From assembly GCF_024734405.1 (NCBI RefSeq), contig NZ_CP059556.1:5146001-5210000 (forward strand): DNA of 64,000 nucleotides, read 5' to 3'. Below the pieces are notes generated by a model, which worked only from the letters and a program-made list of their open reading frames with translations, did no database searches and was not told the DNA's origin. A program made the position numbers and the translations under genes. This DNA comes from Saccharopolyspora gregorii (lineage in GTDB: Bacteria > Actinomycetota > Actinomycetes > Mycobacteriales > Pseudonocardiaceae). Below, one piece after another: positions 33,641-44,462 of the stretch (positions within the stretch are counted from its first letter, which is position 1; each line of letters opens with the position of its first letter).

Positions 33641-34315
33641 TCAGGTGCCGCGGGCTTCGGCGCGGCCCAGCCGGTCGGCGGTGCGCGTGGTCTCCGGCAG
33701 GCGGTAGTGCGGGGTGAGGCGCAGGACCAGCTCGCACGCCTCGTCGAGGGTGCAGCGGTGGCCGACCGAGACGAACACCGGCTTCACCGCGCGGCGGGTG
33801 CGCAGCGCGGCGCCCACCGGTTCGTCGTCCAGCAGCAGCGGAGCCCGATCACCGCGTTCCGGGCCGGGCGGGTCGTAGCGGCCCAGCGCGGTCTTGCCGA
33901 CGCCGACGCTCGGCAGGTCCGTGAGCACCCCGAGGTGGCAGGCCAACCCGAACCGCCGCGGGTGCGCCAGCCCCTGCCCGTCGCAGACCAGTACGTCCGG
34001 CTCCACCTCCAGCCCGGTCAACGCGGCCAGCAGCGGCGGTGCTTCGCGGAACGCGAACAGGCCCGGCACGTAGGGGAATGCGACGCGGGACCGCACCACC
34101 GACCTGTCCACGACGGACAGCTCGGCGAGGTCGAGCACCGTGACCGCCGCGATCACCTCGTCGTCGTCCGCGCCGTAGGCGACGTCCAGCCCGGCGGCCG
34201 TGCGGACCTCCGCGGGGAACCCGTCGAACCGCACCTCCGACCGCAACCGTTCCTGCACGGCGACGGCCTCCGCCTCCGCCGACGGCCACTCGTGCCACTC
34301 CCGGACCTCGATCAC
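33641..34315 (-). CDS. nfi: Endonuclease V (deoxyinosine-specific)
   Basis: Cuts one base 3' of deoxyinosine, the product of adenine deamination, to start repair. The 224-residue protein has the Asp of AAGLDVAYG, the FPYVPGLFAFREAPPLL segment with the catalytic Glu, and Asp in LVCDGQGLAHPRRFGLA, which together bind magnesium. Length is normal. It is convergent with the toxin/immunity cluster, 15 bp from the second YwqK-like gene. The proximity of a deoxyinosine repair enzyme to a deaminase toxin may be coincidence. Confidence 0.93.
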   Translation of the reverse strand: MIEVREWHEWPSAEAEAVAVQERLRSEVRFDGFPAEVRTAAGLDVAYGADDDEVIAAVTVLDLAELSVVDRSVVRSRVAFPYVPGLFAFREAPPLLAALTGLEVEPDVLVCDGQGLAHPRRFGLACHLGVLTDLPSVGVGKTALGRYDPPGPERGDRAPLLLDDEPVGAALRTRRAVKPVFVSVGHRCTLDEACELVLRLTPHYRLPETTRTADRLGRAEARGT

Positions 34316-34481
34316 GTCACCAGGTTAAGCAGCGGGAGCCGGCGGGGTCAGGTGCCGGTCCAGCACTCGTCGAGCCGAGCGCTCGCCTCCTCCCGGACCT
34401 AGGTCTCGGGGAGCCGCACCGTGTTGATCAGCAGGTCTCGACCCGGGAGCGGTCCGGAGCGCCGGGCCGGTCGTGCGCGAC

Positions 34482-35909
34482 TCACCGGAGGATGGCCTTG
34501 ACCTCCAGGAATTCTTCGAGGCCGTGCCTGCCGAACTCGCGGCCGTTGCCGGACTGCTTGTAGCCGCCGAACGGGGCGTTCGGGTCGAACGCGCCGCCGT
34601 TCACCGCGACCTGCCCGGTGCGCAGCCGCCGCGCCACCGCCAGCGCCCGCTCGTCGGAGCCGAAGACGGCGCCGGACAGGCCGTACTCGGAGTCGTTGGC
34701 GATCGCGATCGCCTCCTCCTCGTCGCGGTACGGCAGGATCGACAGGACCGGGCCGAAGATCTCCTCGCGGGCGATCGTCATGTCCGGGGTGACGCCGGTG
34801 AACACGGTGGGGCGCACGAAGTAGCCGGTGTCCAGCCCCTCCGGCGCGTCCGGCCCGCCCACCGCCACCGAGGCTCCTTCGGCGATGCCCTGGCGGATGT
34901 AGTCGACGACGCGGTCGCGCTGCACGTCCGAGACCATCGGACCGATGCGGGTGGTCTCGTCCGCGGGGTCGCCGACGGTGTACTTGGCGACGGCGCCGAC
35001 CGCGAGCTCCACCGCCTCCGCATAGCGGGATTCGGGGACGAGCATCCGGCTCAACGCGTTGCAGCTCTGACCGCCGTTCGGGAAGCAGCCCGCGACGCCC
35101 AGCTTCACCGCCTTCGCCAGGTCCGCGTCGTCGAGGACCACGTTCGCCGACTTGCCGCCGAGCTCCAGCGCCACCCGCTTCACCGTCCGCGCCGCCACCT
35201 CCGAGACGCGGCGACCGGCGCGGGTGGAACCGGTGAACGACACCATGTCCACGTCGCGGTGCGCGGCCAGCGCCTCCCCCACCACCGGGCCGGTGCCGTG
35301 CACCAGGTTGAACACCCCGGCGGGCAGCCCGGCCTCCGCGACGACCTCGGCGAAGATGGCGGCGGTGAGCGGGGCGACCTCGCTGGGCTTGAGCACCACG
35401 GTGCAGCCGGCGGCGAGCGCCGGGGCGACCTTCGCCACCACCTGGTGCAGCGGGTAGTTCCACGGGGTGATCGCCGCGACCACTCCGATCGGTTCCCGGA
35501 CGATCAGCGAGCCACCGGACTCCTCGCTCCACTGGTAGCCCTGGTCGAGCAGGTCGGCGATGCCGCGGGAGGTCGCCACCGGCACGCTCGCGTGCACCTG
35601 GGTGGCGAACGTGATCGGCGACCCCATCTCGGCGGTGACCGTCGCGGCGATCTCGTCGCGGCGCCGCGCGATGCCCTCCGAGATGCGGCGCACCGCGGCC
35701 GAGCGCTCCTCGACCGGACGCGCGGCCCAGTCGTCGAAGGCGGCGCGGGCCGCGGCCACCGCCGCGTCCACCTCCTGGACCGTCCCGGCGGGGACCGAGC
35801 CGATCACCTGCTCGGTGGCCGGGTCGACCACCTCGATCCGCTCCCCGGCCCCGGCGACGTACTCGCCGCCGATGACGTGGTCGGTCCGGCTGGTCGTGGG
35901 CGCCGCCAT
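34482..35909 (-). CDS. NAD(P)-dependent aldehyde dehydrogenase
   Basis: A 475-residue aldehyde dehydrogenase. It has the Rossmann-type coenzyme domain with [28 protein letters not shown], the Glu-containing [16 protein letters not shown], the catalytic Cys in [24 protein letters not shown], and the C-terminal [14 protein letters not shown]. It oxidises an aldehyde to a carboxylic acid; the group resembles betaine-aldehyde and phenylacetaldehyde dehydrogenases but the substrate cannot be read. The ATG at 35909 follows GGAGGAG-type purines. Gaps of 166 bp downstream and 126 bp upstream suggest an independent transcript. Confidence 0.93.
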   Translation of the reverse strand: MAAPTTSRTDHVIGGEYVAGAGERIEVVDPATEQVIGSVPAGTVQEVDAAVAAARAAFDDWAARPVEERSAAVRRISEGIARRRDEIAATVTAEMGSPITFATQVHASVPVATSRGIADLLDQGYQWSEESGGSLIVREPIGVVAAITPWNYPLHQVVAKVAPALAAGCTVVLKPSEVAPLTAAIFAEVVAEAGLPAGVFNLVHGTGPVVGEALAAHRDVDMVSFTGSTRAGRRVSEVAARTVKRVALELGGKSANVVLDDADLAKAVKLGVAGCFPNGGQSCNALSRMLVPESRYAEAVELAVGAVAKYTVGDPADETTRIGPMVSDVQRDRVVDYIRQGIAEGASVAVGGPDAPEGLDTGYFVRPTVFTGVTPDMTIAREEIFGPVLSILPYRDEEEAIAIANDSEYGLSGAVFGSDERALAVARRLRTGQVAVNGGAFDPNAPFGGYKQSGNGREFGRHGLEEFLEVKAILR

Positions 35910-36035
35910 GGGTCTCCTCCGGCAGATCAGCGATCAGGGTCTTCGCCGAGCCTGGCACACCGCGGATCGCGGGCGCACCACCCGAAGATCGGAACTTCCG
36001 GACGTGCGACCCCCGAACGCGTCCCGAGCCGCGGT

Positions 36036-36782
36036 TCAGGACAGCCGTTGCAGGAACCGCGCCACCTCCGCGCCGAAGCGCTCCGGCAGCTCCACCGGCG
36101 GGGTGTGCCCGCACTCCAGCAGCACCGGTTCCGGGGCGCCGAGCAGCCCGGCCAGCTCCCGCGCGTGCCCCGGTGTCCGGGCGGCGTCGAACCGGCCGTG
36201 CACCACCAGCGCCGGGAGCCCCGCGAGCTCGCCCAGCCGCGGAGCCAGGTCGGTGTCGCGCTGGCTGCGCAACACCGCCAGCACCGCGTCCCGGTCCAGC
36301 CCGGCCGGGTAGGCGTCGAGCCGGTCCGCGACGGGCGCGGGCGGCGGCAGGTGCACGGATCGGCGCGCCACCGCCCGCCACAGCTCCGGGCCCCACTGCC
36401 GCGCTACCCGGTCGATGATCGCGTCCACGTCGCCGTGGCCGCGCATGTTCGCGCCGCTGTCGCAGCACAGCACGCCGCGCACCGCGCCGGATGCCCGGTC
36501 GTGCAACGCCGCGCACAGCGCAATCACCGCGCCGGTGGAGTGCCCGAGCAGCACCACCGGCGCGTGCTCCGCGGCCAGTTCCGCGACCCGGGCGCCGAGC
36601 GGCACCACCTGGTGCGGCCCCGGCCACTCCAGCCACGGCGCGACCAGCACGTCGGTGCCGGTCGCCACCGCGAGCCCGTCGAAGATCACCGGGTCGCACA
36701 TCGTGCCCGGCAGGCACAGCAGCGCCGGCGCACCGGGCGCGCGCTCCCGCGACCGCGTGATCAACACTTCGGCGCCCACCAC
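36036..36782 (-). CDS. Alpha/beta-hydrolase fold protein
   Basis: A 248-residue hydrolase with the nucleophile elbow GHSTG, an oxyanion region LLCLPGTMCD, the acid in LVVHGRFDAA and the catalytic His in ECGHTPPVELPE. It is of the small soluble esterase/haloperoxidase-like type. It starts at GTG 36782. No linkage to a pathway is visible; it lies upstream of the aldehyde dehydrogenase on the same strand with 126 bp between. Confidence 0.85.
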   Translation of the reverse strand: MVGAEVLITRSRERAPGAPALLCLPGTMCDPVIFDGLAVATGTDVLVAPWLEWPGPHQVVPLGARVAELAAEHAPVVLLGHSTGAVIALCAALHDRASGAVRGVLCCDSGANMRGHGDVDAIIDRVARQWGPELWRAVARRSVHLPPPAPVADRLDAYPAGLDRDAVLAVLRSQRDTDLAPRLGELAGLPALVVHGRFDAARTPGHARELAGLLGAPEPVLLECGHTPPVELPERFGAEVARFLQRLS

Positions 36783-36851
36783 GACACCCCCGCAACCCGA
36801 ACACCACCGGCCCGAGGACGCTACCGCGCCCCACCCGCGGTCCGAGCCCCG

Positions 36852-37010
36852 GCGGCGAAGCCGCCGAGCAGCGACCCCGCACGCGGCCCGGCCCCCGCGG
36901 GTTCTCAGCCGTTTCCCCGCGAGGCCAGCGATTCCTCCGTGGCGGCGCCACCGGTGGAATCGATCCCGCAGCGAGAAGGCCGCTGGGGTTCCGCCGCCCG
37001 ACCCCCGAGC
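36852..37010 (+). repeat. Dispersed intergenic repeat, second copy
   Basis: Segments GGCGGCGAAGCCGCCGAGCA, CCCGCGGGTTCTCAGC, CCGCGAGG, GGAATCGATCCCGC, GCGAGAAGGCCGCTG and GGTTCCGCCGCCCG occur in the same order as in the element at 50983-51120. It fills most of the 243-bp gap between the hydrolase and the DsbA-like gene. GGTGGAA and TTCCGCC keep the terminal inverted repeat with one wobble. Confidence 0.7.
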
Positions 37011-37025
37011 GACAGCGGTCGAGGA

Positions 37026-37637
37026 TCAGTCGAACCGCGGGGACTCCGTGCGGGTGCGCTTGAGCTCGAAGAAGTACGGGTAGCCGGCCAGCGTGCGCGC
37101 CGCGTCGAACAGCTCGCCCGCCTGCTCCCCGCGCGGGATGCGGGTGGTGATCGGGCCGAAGAACGCCACCCCGTCCACGTGGATGGTGGGCGTGCCGACG
37201 TCGTCGCCCACCGGGTCCATCCCGGCGTGGTGGCTGGCGCGCAGCTTCTCGTCGTAGTCGGTGACCTCGGCGGCACCCGCCAGCGACGCGGGGAGCCCGA
37301 CCTCGTCCAACGCGGCGGCGACGACCTGCTCGAAGTCCTTGTTCCCCTCGTCGTGGATCCGGCGCCCCAGCGCCGTGTACAGCGGGCTGAGCACCTCCTC
37401 GCCGTGCTGCTCGGCGGCGGCGATCGCGACCCGGACCGGGCCCCACGCCCGCTTCATCAGGTCCTGGTACTCCGCCGGGAGGTCCCGCCCCTCGTTCAGC
37501 ACCGCCAGGCTCATCACCCGGAAGTTCAGGTCGATGTCCCGGACCTGGGCGACCTCCAGCATCCAGCGGGACGAGACCCAGGCGAAGGGGCAGGCCGGGT
37601 CGAAGTAGAAGTCGACCTTCGGACGCTCGGTGCTCAT
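37026..37637 (-). CDS. DsbA-family thioredoxin-fold protein, Rv2466c-like
   Basis: A 203-residue thioredoxin-fold protein with an inserted helical domain, like the mycothiol-dependent Rv2466c family. The active-site loop reads DPACPFAW with Cys16; the second Cys of the usual CxxC motif is replaced by Ala19, so any redox chemistry must be monothiol, for example with mycothiol. [15 protein letters not shown] contains the cis-Pro loop. The ATG at 37637 follows GGAGGG. Its position next to pepN matches the mycobacterial order, supporting orthology. Confidence 0.88.
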   Translation of the reverse strand: MSTERPKVDFYFDPACPFAWVSSRWMLEVAQVRDIDLNFRVMSLAVLNEGRDLPAEYQDLMKRAWGPVRVAIAAAEQHGEEVLSPLYTALGRRIHDEGNKDFEQVVAAALDEVGLPASLAGAAEVTDYDEKLRASHHAGMDPVGDDVGTPTIHVDGVAFFGPITTRIPRGEQAGELFDAARTLAGYPYFFELKRTRTESPRFD

Positions 37638-37744
37638 GGACGAACCCTCCACAGTGCTACGTGCTCCGTGCCCCGGCACGGAGATCGATCGGCGCGGGCG
37701 GACACCCGCCATCCGTACAACCCGGCCCGGCCCGCCGCTCTTCC

Positions 37745-37759
37745 CGTTCGGCCCGAACG
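37745..37759. promoter_or_regulatory. Palindrome in the DsbA-like/pepN divergent region
   Basis: CGTTCGG, one base, CCGAACG forms a perfect 7-bp inverted repeat in the 321-bp region between divergent genes. Further on, GAATTC occurs twice four bases apart (around 37810-37825). Both could be regulator sites; the region holds no gene. Confidence 0.35.
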
Positions 37760-37958
37760 AGTGTGGAATGTGCCGGTATTCCCGGATGAACGGCGTCCGA
37801 GCCGCGAATTCCCCGGAATTCCCGGGCTCGCCGACACGCCCGGCGGCGATGATCAGGCGTCGGGCGGCACGGCCGCGCCCCGGCGTGATTGGATTTCCAG
37901 CGCCCCGCACCGGCGCGGATCGTCCGGTGCGCCATCCCAACGAACAACGAGGTGATCC

Positions 37959-40538
<2,580 letters not shown>

Positions 40539-40554
40539 CCCGCGGGCACGAGAA

Positions 40555-40584
40555 CGGGGGCGGACCTGGTCGGGTCCGCCCCCG
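40555..40584. terminator. Bidirectional terminator between pepN and the DUF5130 gene
   Basis: A 12-bp perfect stem, CGGGGGCGGACC (40555-40566) with its complement (40573-40584), closes a 6-base TGGTCG loop. It begins 16 bp after the pepN stop and ends 31 bp before the end of the convergent gene. Confidence 0.85.
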
Positions 40585-40615
40585 CTTCACGTTCGGGTCG
40601 AGCGCCGGGTTCGGC

Positions 40616-41101
40616 TCAGCGCTGGGTGCCGGCGGCGTCGGCGAGCATCCGCAACGCGCTGAGCAGCCCTTCGATCATCTCGCCCTCCTTGAACGAAGCG
40701 ACCATCGTCATCAGCGCCAGCTGGCAACTGCGGTCCGGGACGCGGCGCTTCGACTCCTCGCCGGTCACGATCTCCACCGCCCGCTGCTGCGGCGACACCG
40801 CCAGCAGCACCCCTTCGGCGGCGCGCGCCCCGAGGTTGGCGTGCAGCTCGCCCGCGGTCTCCCGGGTCTGCTCGCCGAGGTCGCCCAGGTACACCGCGAA
40901 CTCCAGCCCGGTGCTGCGGCTGGAGAGGGTGAGCGCCTCGTCGAGCCGGGCGAGCTGACCGGTGCTGAACGGCAGGTGCGGCCCTTCCGGGCGGACGCGC
41001 CGGGCGATGGACAGCCGGCCGGTCGCGGTCACCGCCTCCCCGGTCGCCAGGTCCTGGTCGCCGCCGGAGCGGCCCTCGCCGGTGATCTCACCAGTGGCCA
41101 C
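40616..41101 (-). CDS. DUF5130 family protein
   Basis: A 161-residue protein recognised by its context and by segments SIARRVRPEGPHLPFS, FAVYLGDLG and NLGARAAEGVLLAVSPQQRAVEIVTGEE, read as separate stretches. The latter recalls the TPM-type phosphatase/assembly domain pattern, but the function of DUF5130 is not established. The GTG at 41101 overlaps the end of ctaJ by 14 bp, implying translational coupling. This pairing with ctaJ suggests a role linked to the aa3 oxidase. Confidence 0.85.
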   Translation of the reverse strand: MATGEITGEGRSGGDQDLATGEAVTATGRLSIARRVRPEGPHLPFSTGQLARLDEALTLSSRSTGLEFAVYLGDLGEQTRETAGELHANLGARAAEGVLLAVSPQQRAVEIVTGEESKRRVPDRSCQLALMTMVASFKEGEMIEGLLSALRMLADAAGTQR

Positions 41102-41363
41102 GTGCGCCTCCCCGGTCGGTGCTGTGCGCGTGCTCGGCTGCGGCGGACGCCGTCTCCGCGGAGTCCTGGTCGCCCGGCGGCGCGGTGCTCACGCGCGCCG
41201 GATCGGCCACCCAGAACACCGGGGCGAACTCCCAGTCCTGCCCTGCGCGGTATCGGGAACGGGTCAGCTTCGAGCGGAGGGTGATCAGCGCGACCAGGAG
41301 GTACACGGACGCCGGGATCACCGCCAGCACGAGGAAGGTCTCAACCGCAGTCACGCTGAGCAC
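41088..41363 (-). CDS. ctaJ: aa3-type cytochrome oxidase accessory subunit CtaJ
   Basis: A 91-residue single-pass membrane protein with a membrane segment at about residues 4-28 and the conserved cytoplasmic stretch LTRSRYRAGQDWEFAPVFWV. This matches the small subunit CtaJ found in mycobacterial III2IV2 supercomplex structures. The start is taken at GTG 41363; a GTG at 41354 is an alternative. Its stop codon lies within the DUF5130 gene. Confidence 0.82.
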   Translation of the reverse strand: MLSVTAVETFLVLAVIPASVYLLVALITLRSKLTRSRYRAGQDWEFAPVFWVADPARVSTAPPGDQDSAETASAAAEHAHSTDRGGARGHW

Positions 41364-42079
41364 GGTAGCCGATCACGTCGCCGCGTGGGACGACGCCACG
41401 GCACGCCCGTGTCCTCCGCCCGAGGTCCGGCCGCCGCCGCGAACCGGCCTGTGGACAGCCCGGCATTCTTGTGGACAACTCCGATCCGCTTTTCCGCGCA
41501 CGCGGAACAAGACCGGCGAGACCTCTCCGCCACCTGGGGAAACGACAATTCCTCGCGCACCGGATCGCGCGGACCGGTGCAGAATCCGATCGGCGGAATC
41601 GGTACCGCAGCCGGTCGATCCGCCCGCGCCCGGGAGCACGCGACTTCAATTTCCGGTGAAAACACGTGCGTCCGAACGGGTGAGCCGGGGCCGTTCTTGA
41701 CACGAGAACGGTTTCGTGCGAGGAACCTGCTCTTCGGACCCGCCCCGCCACCGCGGTCACTCCTGGTGCCGGGGACCGGCGCCGAACAGGGGATTCGCCC
41801 CGCGGAACGGGCTCGGCAGGACCATCCCGAGCGTCGCCGGCGACTCCCGCGACCGCCGACGCCGACCGCCGCGGCGGCGCACGGGCCAGGCCACGCCTGG
41901 TGAGCAGCGCACGTCGATTCCGTGACCGCACGTGACCATCCCGGCCCTGAGCAGGACAAGGGCTACCGAAAGTCACTAGTCAAGCGTGTCGCGCCTCACG
42001 TAATGTAACTCTTTCAGCGCAATCGCCGCCGCCGAATGGAGCCCATCCAGAAGGTCGCAGCGGGCGGCGAGTTGGCGGC
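41364..42079. other. Long intergenic region upstream of the RIS-repeat gene
   Basis: More than 700 bp without a gene I can support. Frames in 41380-41960 on both strands are Arg/Pro/Gly-rich with no recognisable motif. From about 41975 the DNA becomes noticeably AT-richer (CACTAGTCAAG, TAATGTAACTCTTTC), in line with a promoter region or with foreign DNA at this insertion point. Confidence 0.5.
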
Positions 42080-42108
42080 TTGTTTGAACGCTCCCGCGCT
42101 TCTAGTTT
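42080..42108 (+). promoter_or_regulatory. Candidate promoter of the RIS-repeat gene
   Basis: TTGTTT at 42080-42085 and TAGTTT at 42103-42108 are spaced by exactly 17 bp, close to the actinobacterial vegetative pattern (TTGxxx, TAxxxT). Transcription would begin near 42115, leaving a leader of about 66 bases before the ATG at 42181. Confidence 0.5.
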
Positions 42109-42180
42109 TTCACCTGTATGGGTCTTGCATATTTGATCACTAGCCCCATGGACAGTCCATTCGCCTGCGGGAGGCACACC

Positions 42181-43566
42181 ATGTCGTCGATCAACACCGC
42201 CGCTCAGCGCAATCTTGGCACCATTTTCCAGAACGCGCAGCCCCTTGTCGAACACGTTCCGCACACGGCTTCCGGCATCCGCATCAGCGGGACGGATCGC
42301 GGGGTCCGGATCAGCGGTGCCGACCGGGGCGTGCGGATCAGCTCGCAGTCCGGAGTCCGCATCAGCGGCGCCCGGCGCGGGGTGCGGATCAGCTCGGCGG
42401 ACCGCGGGGTCCGGATCAGCGGCGAAGACCGGGGCGTGCGGATCAGCTCGCGGGGCGTGCGCATCAGCGGCGGCGACCGCGGCGTCCGCATCAGCGGCAC
42501 CGAACGCGGCGTGCGGATCAGCGGCGAGGACCGCGGTGTGCGGATCAGCTCGCGCTGCGGGGTCCGGATCAGCTCGCGGGCAGGCGTGCGGATCAGCGGC
42601 GAGGAGCGCGGTGTCCGGATCTCAGGTCAGGAGCGCGGTGTCCGGATCAGCTCGCGGACCGGCGTCCGGATCAGCGGCACCGAGCGGGGCGTCCGGATCT
42701 CCGGCCACGACCGCGGCGTGCGCATCAGCGGTGCGGACCGCGGCGTGCGGATCAGCTCGCAGGCAGGCGTCCGGATCTCAGGTCAGGAGCGCGGCGTCCG
42801 GATCAGCTCGCGGACCGGCGTCCGGATCAGCGGCACCGAGCAAGGCGTCCGGATCTCCGGCCACGACCGCGGCGTGCGCATCAGCGGTGCGGACCGCGGC
42901 GTGCGGATCAGCTCGCAGGCAGGCGTCCGGATCTCAGGTCAGGAGCGCGGCGTCCGGATCAGCGGCGAGGACCGCGGCGTGCGGATCAGCTCGCGCTGCG
43001 GGGTCCGGATCAGCTCGCGGGCGGGCGTCCGGATCAGCGGCGAGAACCGCGGGGTCCGGATCAGCTCGCAGCGGCGCGGCGTCCGCATCAGCAGCCGGGC
43101 CGGCGTGCGGATCAGCGGCCAGCAGGGCGTGCGCATCAGCAGCACCGACCGCGGCGTCCGCATCAGCTCGCGGGCGGGCGTCCGGATCTCCGGCCAGGAC
43201 CGCGGCGTGCGGATCAGCGGCCGGCACGGCGTCCGGATCAGCAGCACCGACCGCGGCGTCCGGATCAGCGCCGAGGACCGCGGCGTCCGGATCAGCTCGC
43301 AAGCAGGCGTCCGGATCAGCGCAGCCGAGCGCGGCGTCCGCATCAGTGCGGCGGACCGCGGCGTCCGGATCAGCTCGCAAGCAGGCGTCCGGATCAGCGC
43401 AGCCGAGCGCGGCGTCCGCATCAGTGCGGCGGACCGCGGCGTCCGGATCAGCTCGCAAGCGGGCGTGCGCATTAGCTCGGCCTACCGCGGCGTCCGGATC
43501 TCCGGCCAGGACCGCGGCGTGCGGATCAGCGGCCGGAGTTCCCGTCAGCTCACCGCGGCGGCCTGA
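42181..43566 (+). CDS. RIS-repeat protein: 49 tandem 8-9 residue repeats, unknown function
   Basis: A 461-residue protein. A non-repetitive N-terminus of about 32 residues (MSSINTAAQRNLGTIFQNAQ onward) is followed by 49 repeats to the end. Two unit types alternate: nine residues, RISGxDRGV (x often A, E, T, Q or H; D may be E), and eight residues, RISSxAGV. There are only three changes at most in the RIS core and no membrane segment. GGGAGG lies 7 bases before the ATG at 42181; an ATG at 42118 in frame lacks this. At the DNA level a 156-bp block (units 14-19) is duplicated in tandem and a 78-bp block (units 40-42) likewise. The alternating V-R-I-S pattern predicts stacked beta strands, as in a solenoid or fibre, with Arg and Ser outside. 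I know no named family. Confidence 0.8.
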   Translation: MSSINTAAQRNLGTIFQNAQPLVEHVPHTASGIRISGTDRGVRISGADRGVRISSQSGVRISGARRGVRISSADRGVRISGEDRGVRISSRGVRISGGDRGVRISGTERGVRISGEDRGVRISSRCGVRISSRAGVRISGEERGVRISGQERGVRISSRTGVRISGTERGVRISGHDRGVRISGADRGVRISSQAGVRISGQERGVRISSRTGVRISGTEQGVRISGHDRGVRISGADRGVRISSQAGVRISGQERGVRISGEDRGVRISSRCGVRISSRAGVRISGENRGVRISSQRRGVRISSRAGVRISGQQGVRISSTDRGVRISSRAGVRISGQDRGVRISGRHGVRISSTDRGVRISAEDRGVRISSQAGVRISAAERGVRISAADRGVRISSQAGVRISAAERGVRISAADRGVRISSQAGVRISSAYRGVRISGQDRGVRISGRSSRQLTAAA

Positions 43567-43593
43567 CGTGTCCGCAGCGCCGTCACGCCGCCG
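43556..43593. terminator. Hairpin shared by the convergent RIS-repeat and HNH genes
   Basis: CGGCGGC (43556-43562) pairs with GCCGCCG (43587-43593), and TGAC/GTCA extends the stem after one mismatch, leaving a 14-base loop. The hairpin includes both stop codons, which are only 16 bp apart. Confidence 0.5.
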
Positions 43594-44254
43594 ATTCGCC
43601 CAGGTACGGCAGCCACAGCGGGTCCGTCTCGGACAGCCCGGCGATCAGCCGCCAGTGCCTGCCGCGCGGAGCGTGCGGGGCCACCGGCAGCTGCCAGCCC
43701 AGTTCGCTGAGCGTCTTGTCCGCCTTGCGGTGGTTGCACCTGGTGCAGCAAGCGACGCAGTTCTCCCACTCGTGCGGCCCGCCCCGGCTGCGCGGCACCA
43801 CGTGATCGATCGTCTCGGCCCGCCCCCCGCAGTACACGCAGCGATGCCCGTCGCGGTGCATCAGCGCGGACCGGGTGAGCGGAACGCGCCCCCGGTACGG
43901 GACGCGGACGAAGCTGCTGAGCCGGATGACCGACGGCACCTGGTGGCTGCTGGTGGCCGAGTGCAGCACCAGCCCCGCCGAGTCGCCGTGCACGACCTCC
44001 GCCTTGCCGCAGACCAGCAGCACGATCGCCCTGCGCAGCGGAAGCGCGGTCAGCGGTTCGAAGGTCGTGTTGAGCAGCAGCACCCGCCGCTTGCGCCAGG
44101 CGGGTGCGGAAGTGCCCGACTGCCCGGCGGGCGGCGCGTGGCACAGCGTCGCCCGAGGCGCGAGCCCGGCGGCCGCGCCTGTCGGAGTCGGTATTCGGTC
44201 GTGCACGCGACCACCTCCACCGGTTGGCAAGGACCAGTCGACCACAATCGACAC
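43583..44254 (-). CDS. HNH endonuclease
   Basis: A 223-residue protein with a full HNH domain: CVYCG (Cys139, Cys142), TIDHVVPRSRGGPHEWENCV with Asp150-His151 and Asn165, and CCTRCNHRKADK (Cys170, Cys173, Asn174, His175). The upstream half has VLLLNTTFEPLTALPLRRAIVLL, typical of the widespread actinobacterial HNH family next to glbO. The first 50 residues look unconserved, so the true start may lie downstream of GTG 44254, for example at GTG 44206. Biological role unknown; likely DNA cleavage or repair. Confidence 0.88.
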   Translation of the reverse strand: MSIVVDWSLPTGGGGRVHDRIPTPTGAAAGLAPRATLCHAPPAGQSGTSAPAWRKRRVLLLNTTFEPLTALPLRRAIVLLVCGKAEVVHGDSAGLVLHSATSSHQVPSVIRLSSFVRVPYRGRVPLTRSALMHRDGHRCVYCGGRAETIDHVVPRSRGGPHEWENCVACCTRCNHRKADKTLSELGWQLPVAPHAPRGRHWRLIAGLSETDPLWLPYLGESAA

Positions 44255-44462
44255 CCCGAACGCACGTGTGATTCACCACGTGCTAGCCACCTGCGCCGCG
44301 GGCCGAGCCCGAGGTCGCGGCGGACCTGAGCGATCTCCGAGGTCCGACCGGCACCACTGCGCCGATCGTATGGGCTCCGGTGTTGATCGTTCAGGGTGAA
44401 TTCGGCGAGGTGCCGCCGCACCCGCACCGGCCCCGGCCCGTTCCCCCGTATCGTCGGCGGGC

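Noticed and set aside
34473-37955. Very long rightward open frame of 1160 codons opposite the aldehyde dehydrogenase, hydrolase and DsbA-like genes
   Set aside because: It is antisense to three recognisable genes, is rich in Arg, His, Val and Gly in the way GC-rich shadow frames are, and shows no motif.
41373-41959. Possible hidden or decayed gene between ctaJ and the RIS-repeat gene
   Set aside because: Several frames of 60-200 codons exist on both strands but none shows a motif, a convincing start or gene-like composition.
42934-43472. Antisense frames through the RIS-repeat gene with repeats of the IRTPRS kind
   Set aside because: They cover only part of the array and lack a ribosome binding site and a non-repetitive start. 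The forward frame has a Shine-Dalgarno, promoter candidate and complete reading frame.
42260-43530. CRISPR-like appearance of the repeated DNA
   Set aside because: The repeats are directly adjoining coding units of 24-27 bp without unique spacers, and no cas genes are present.
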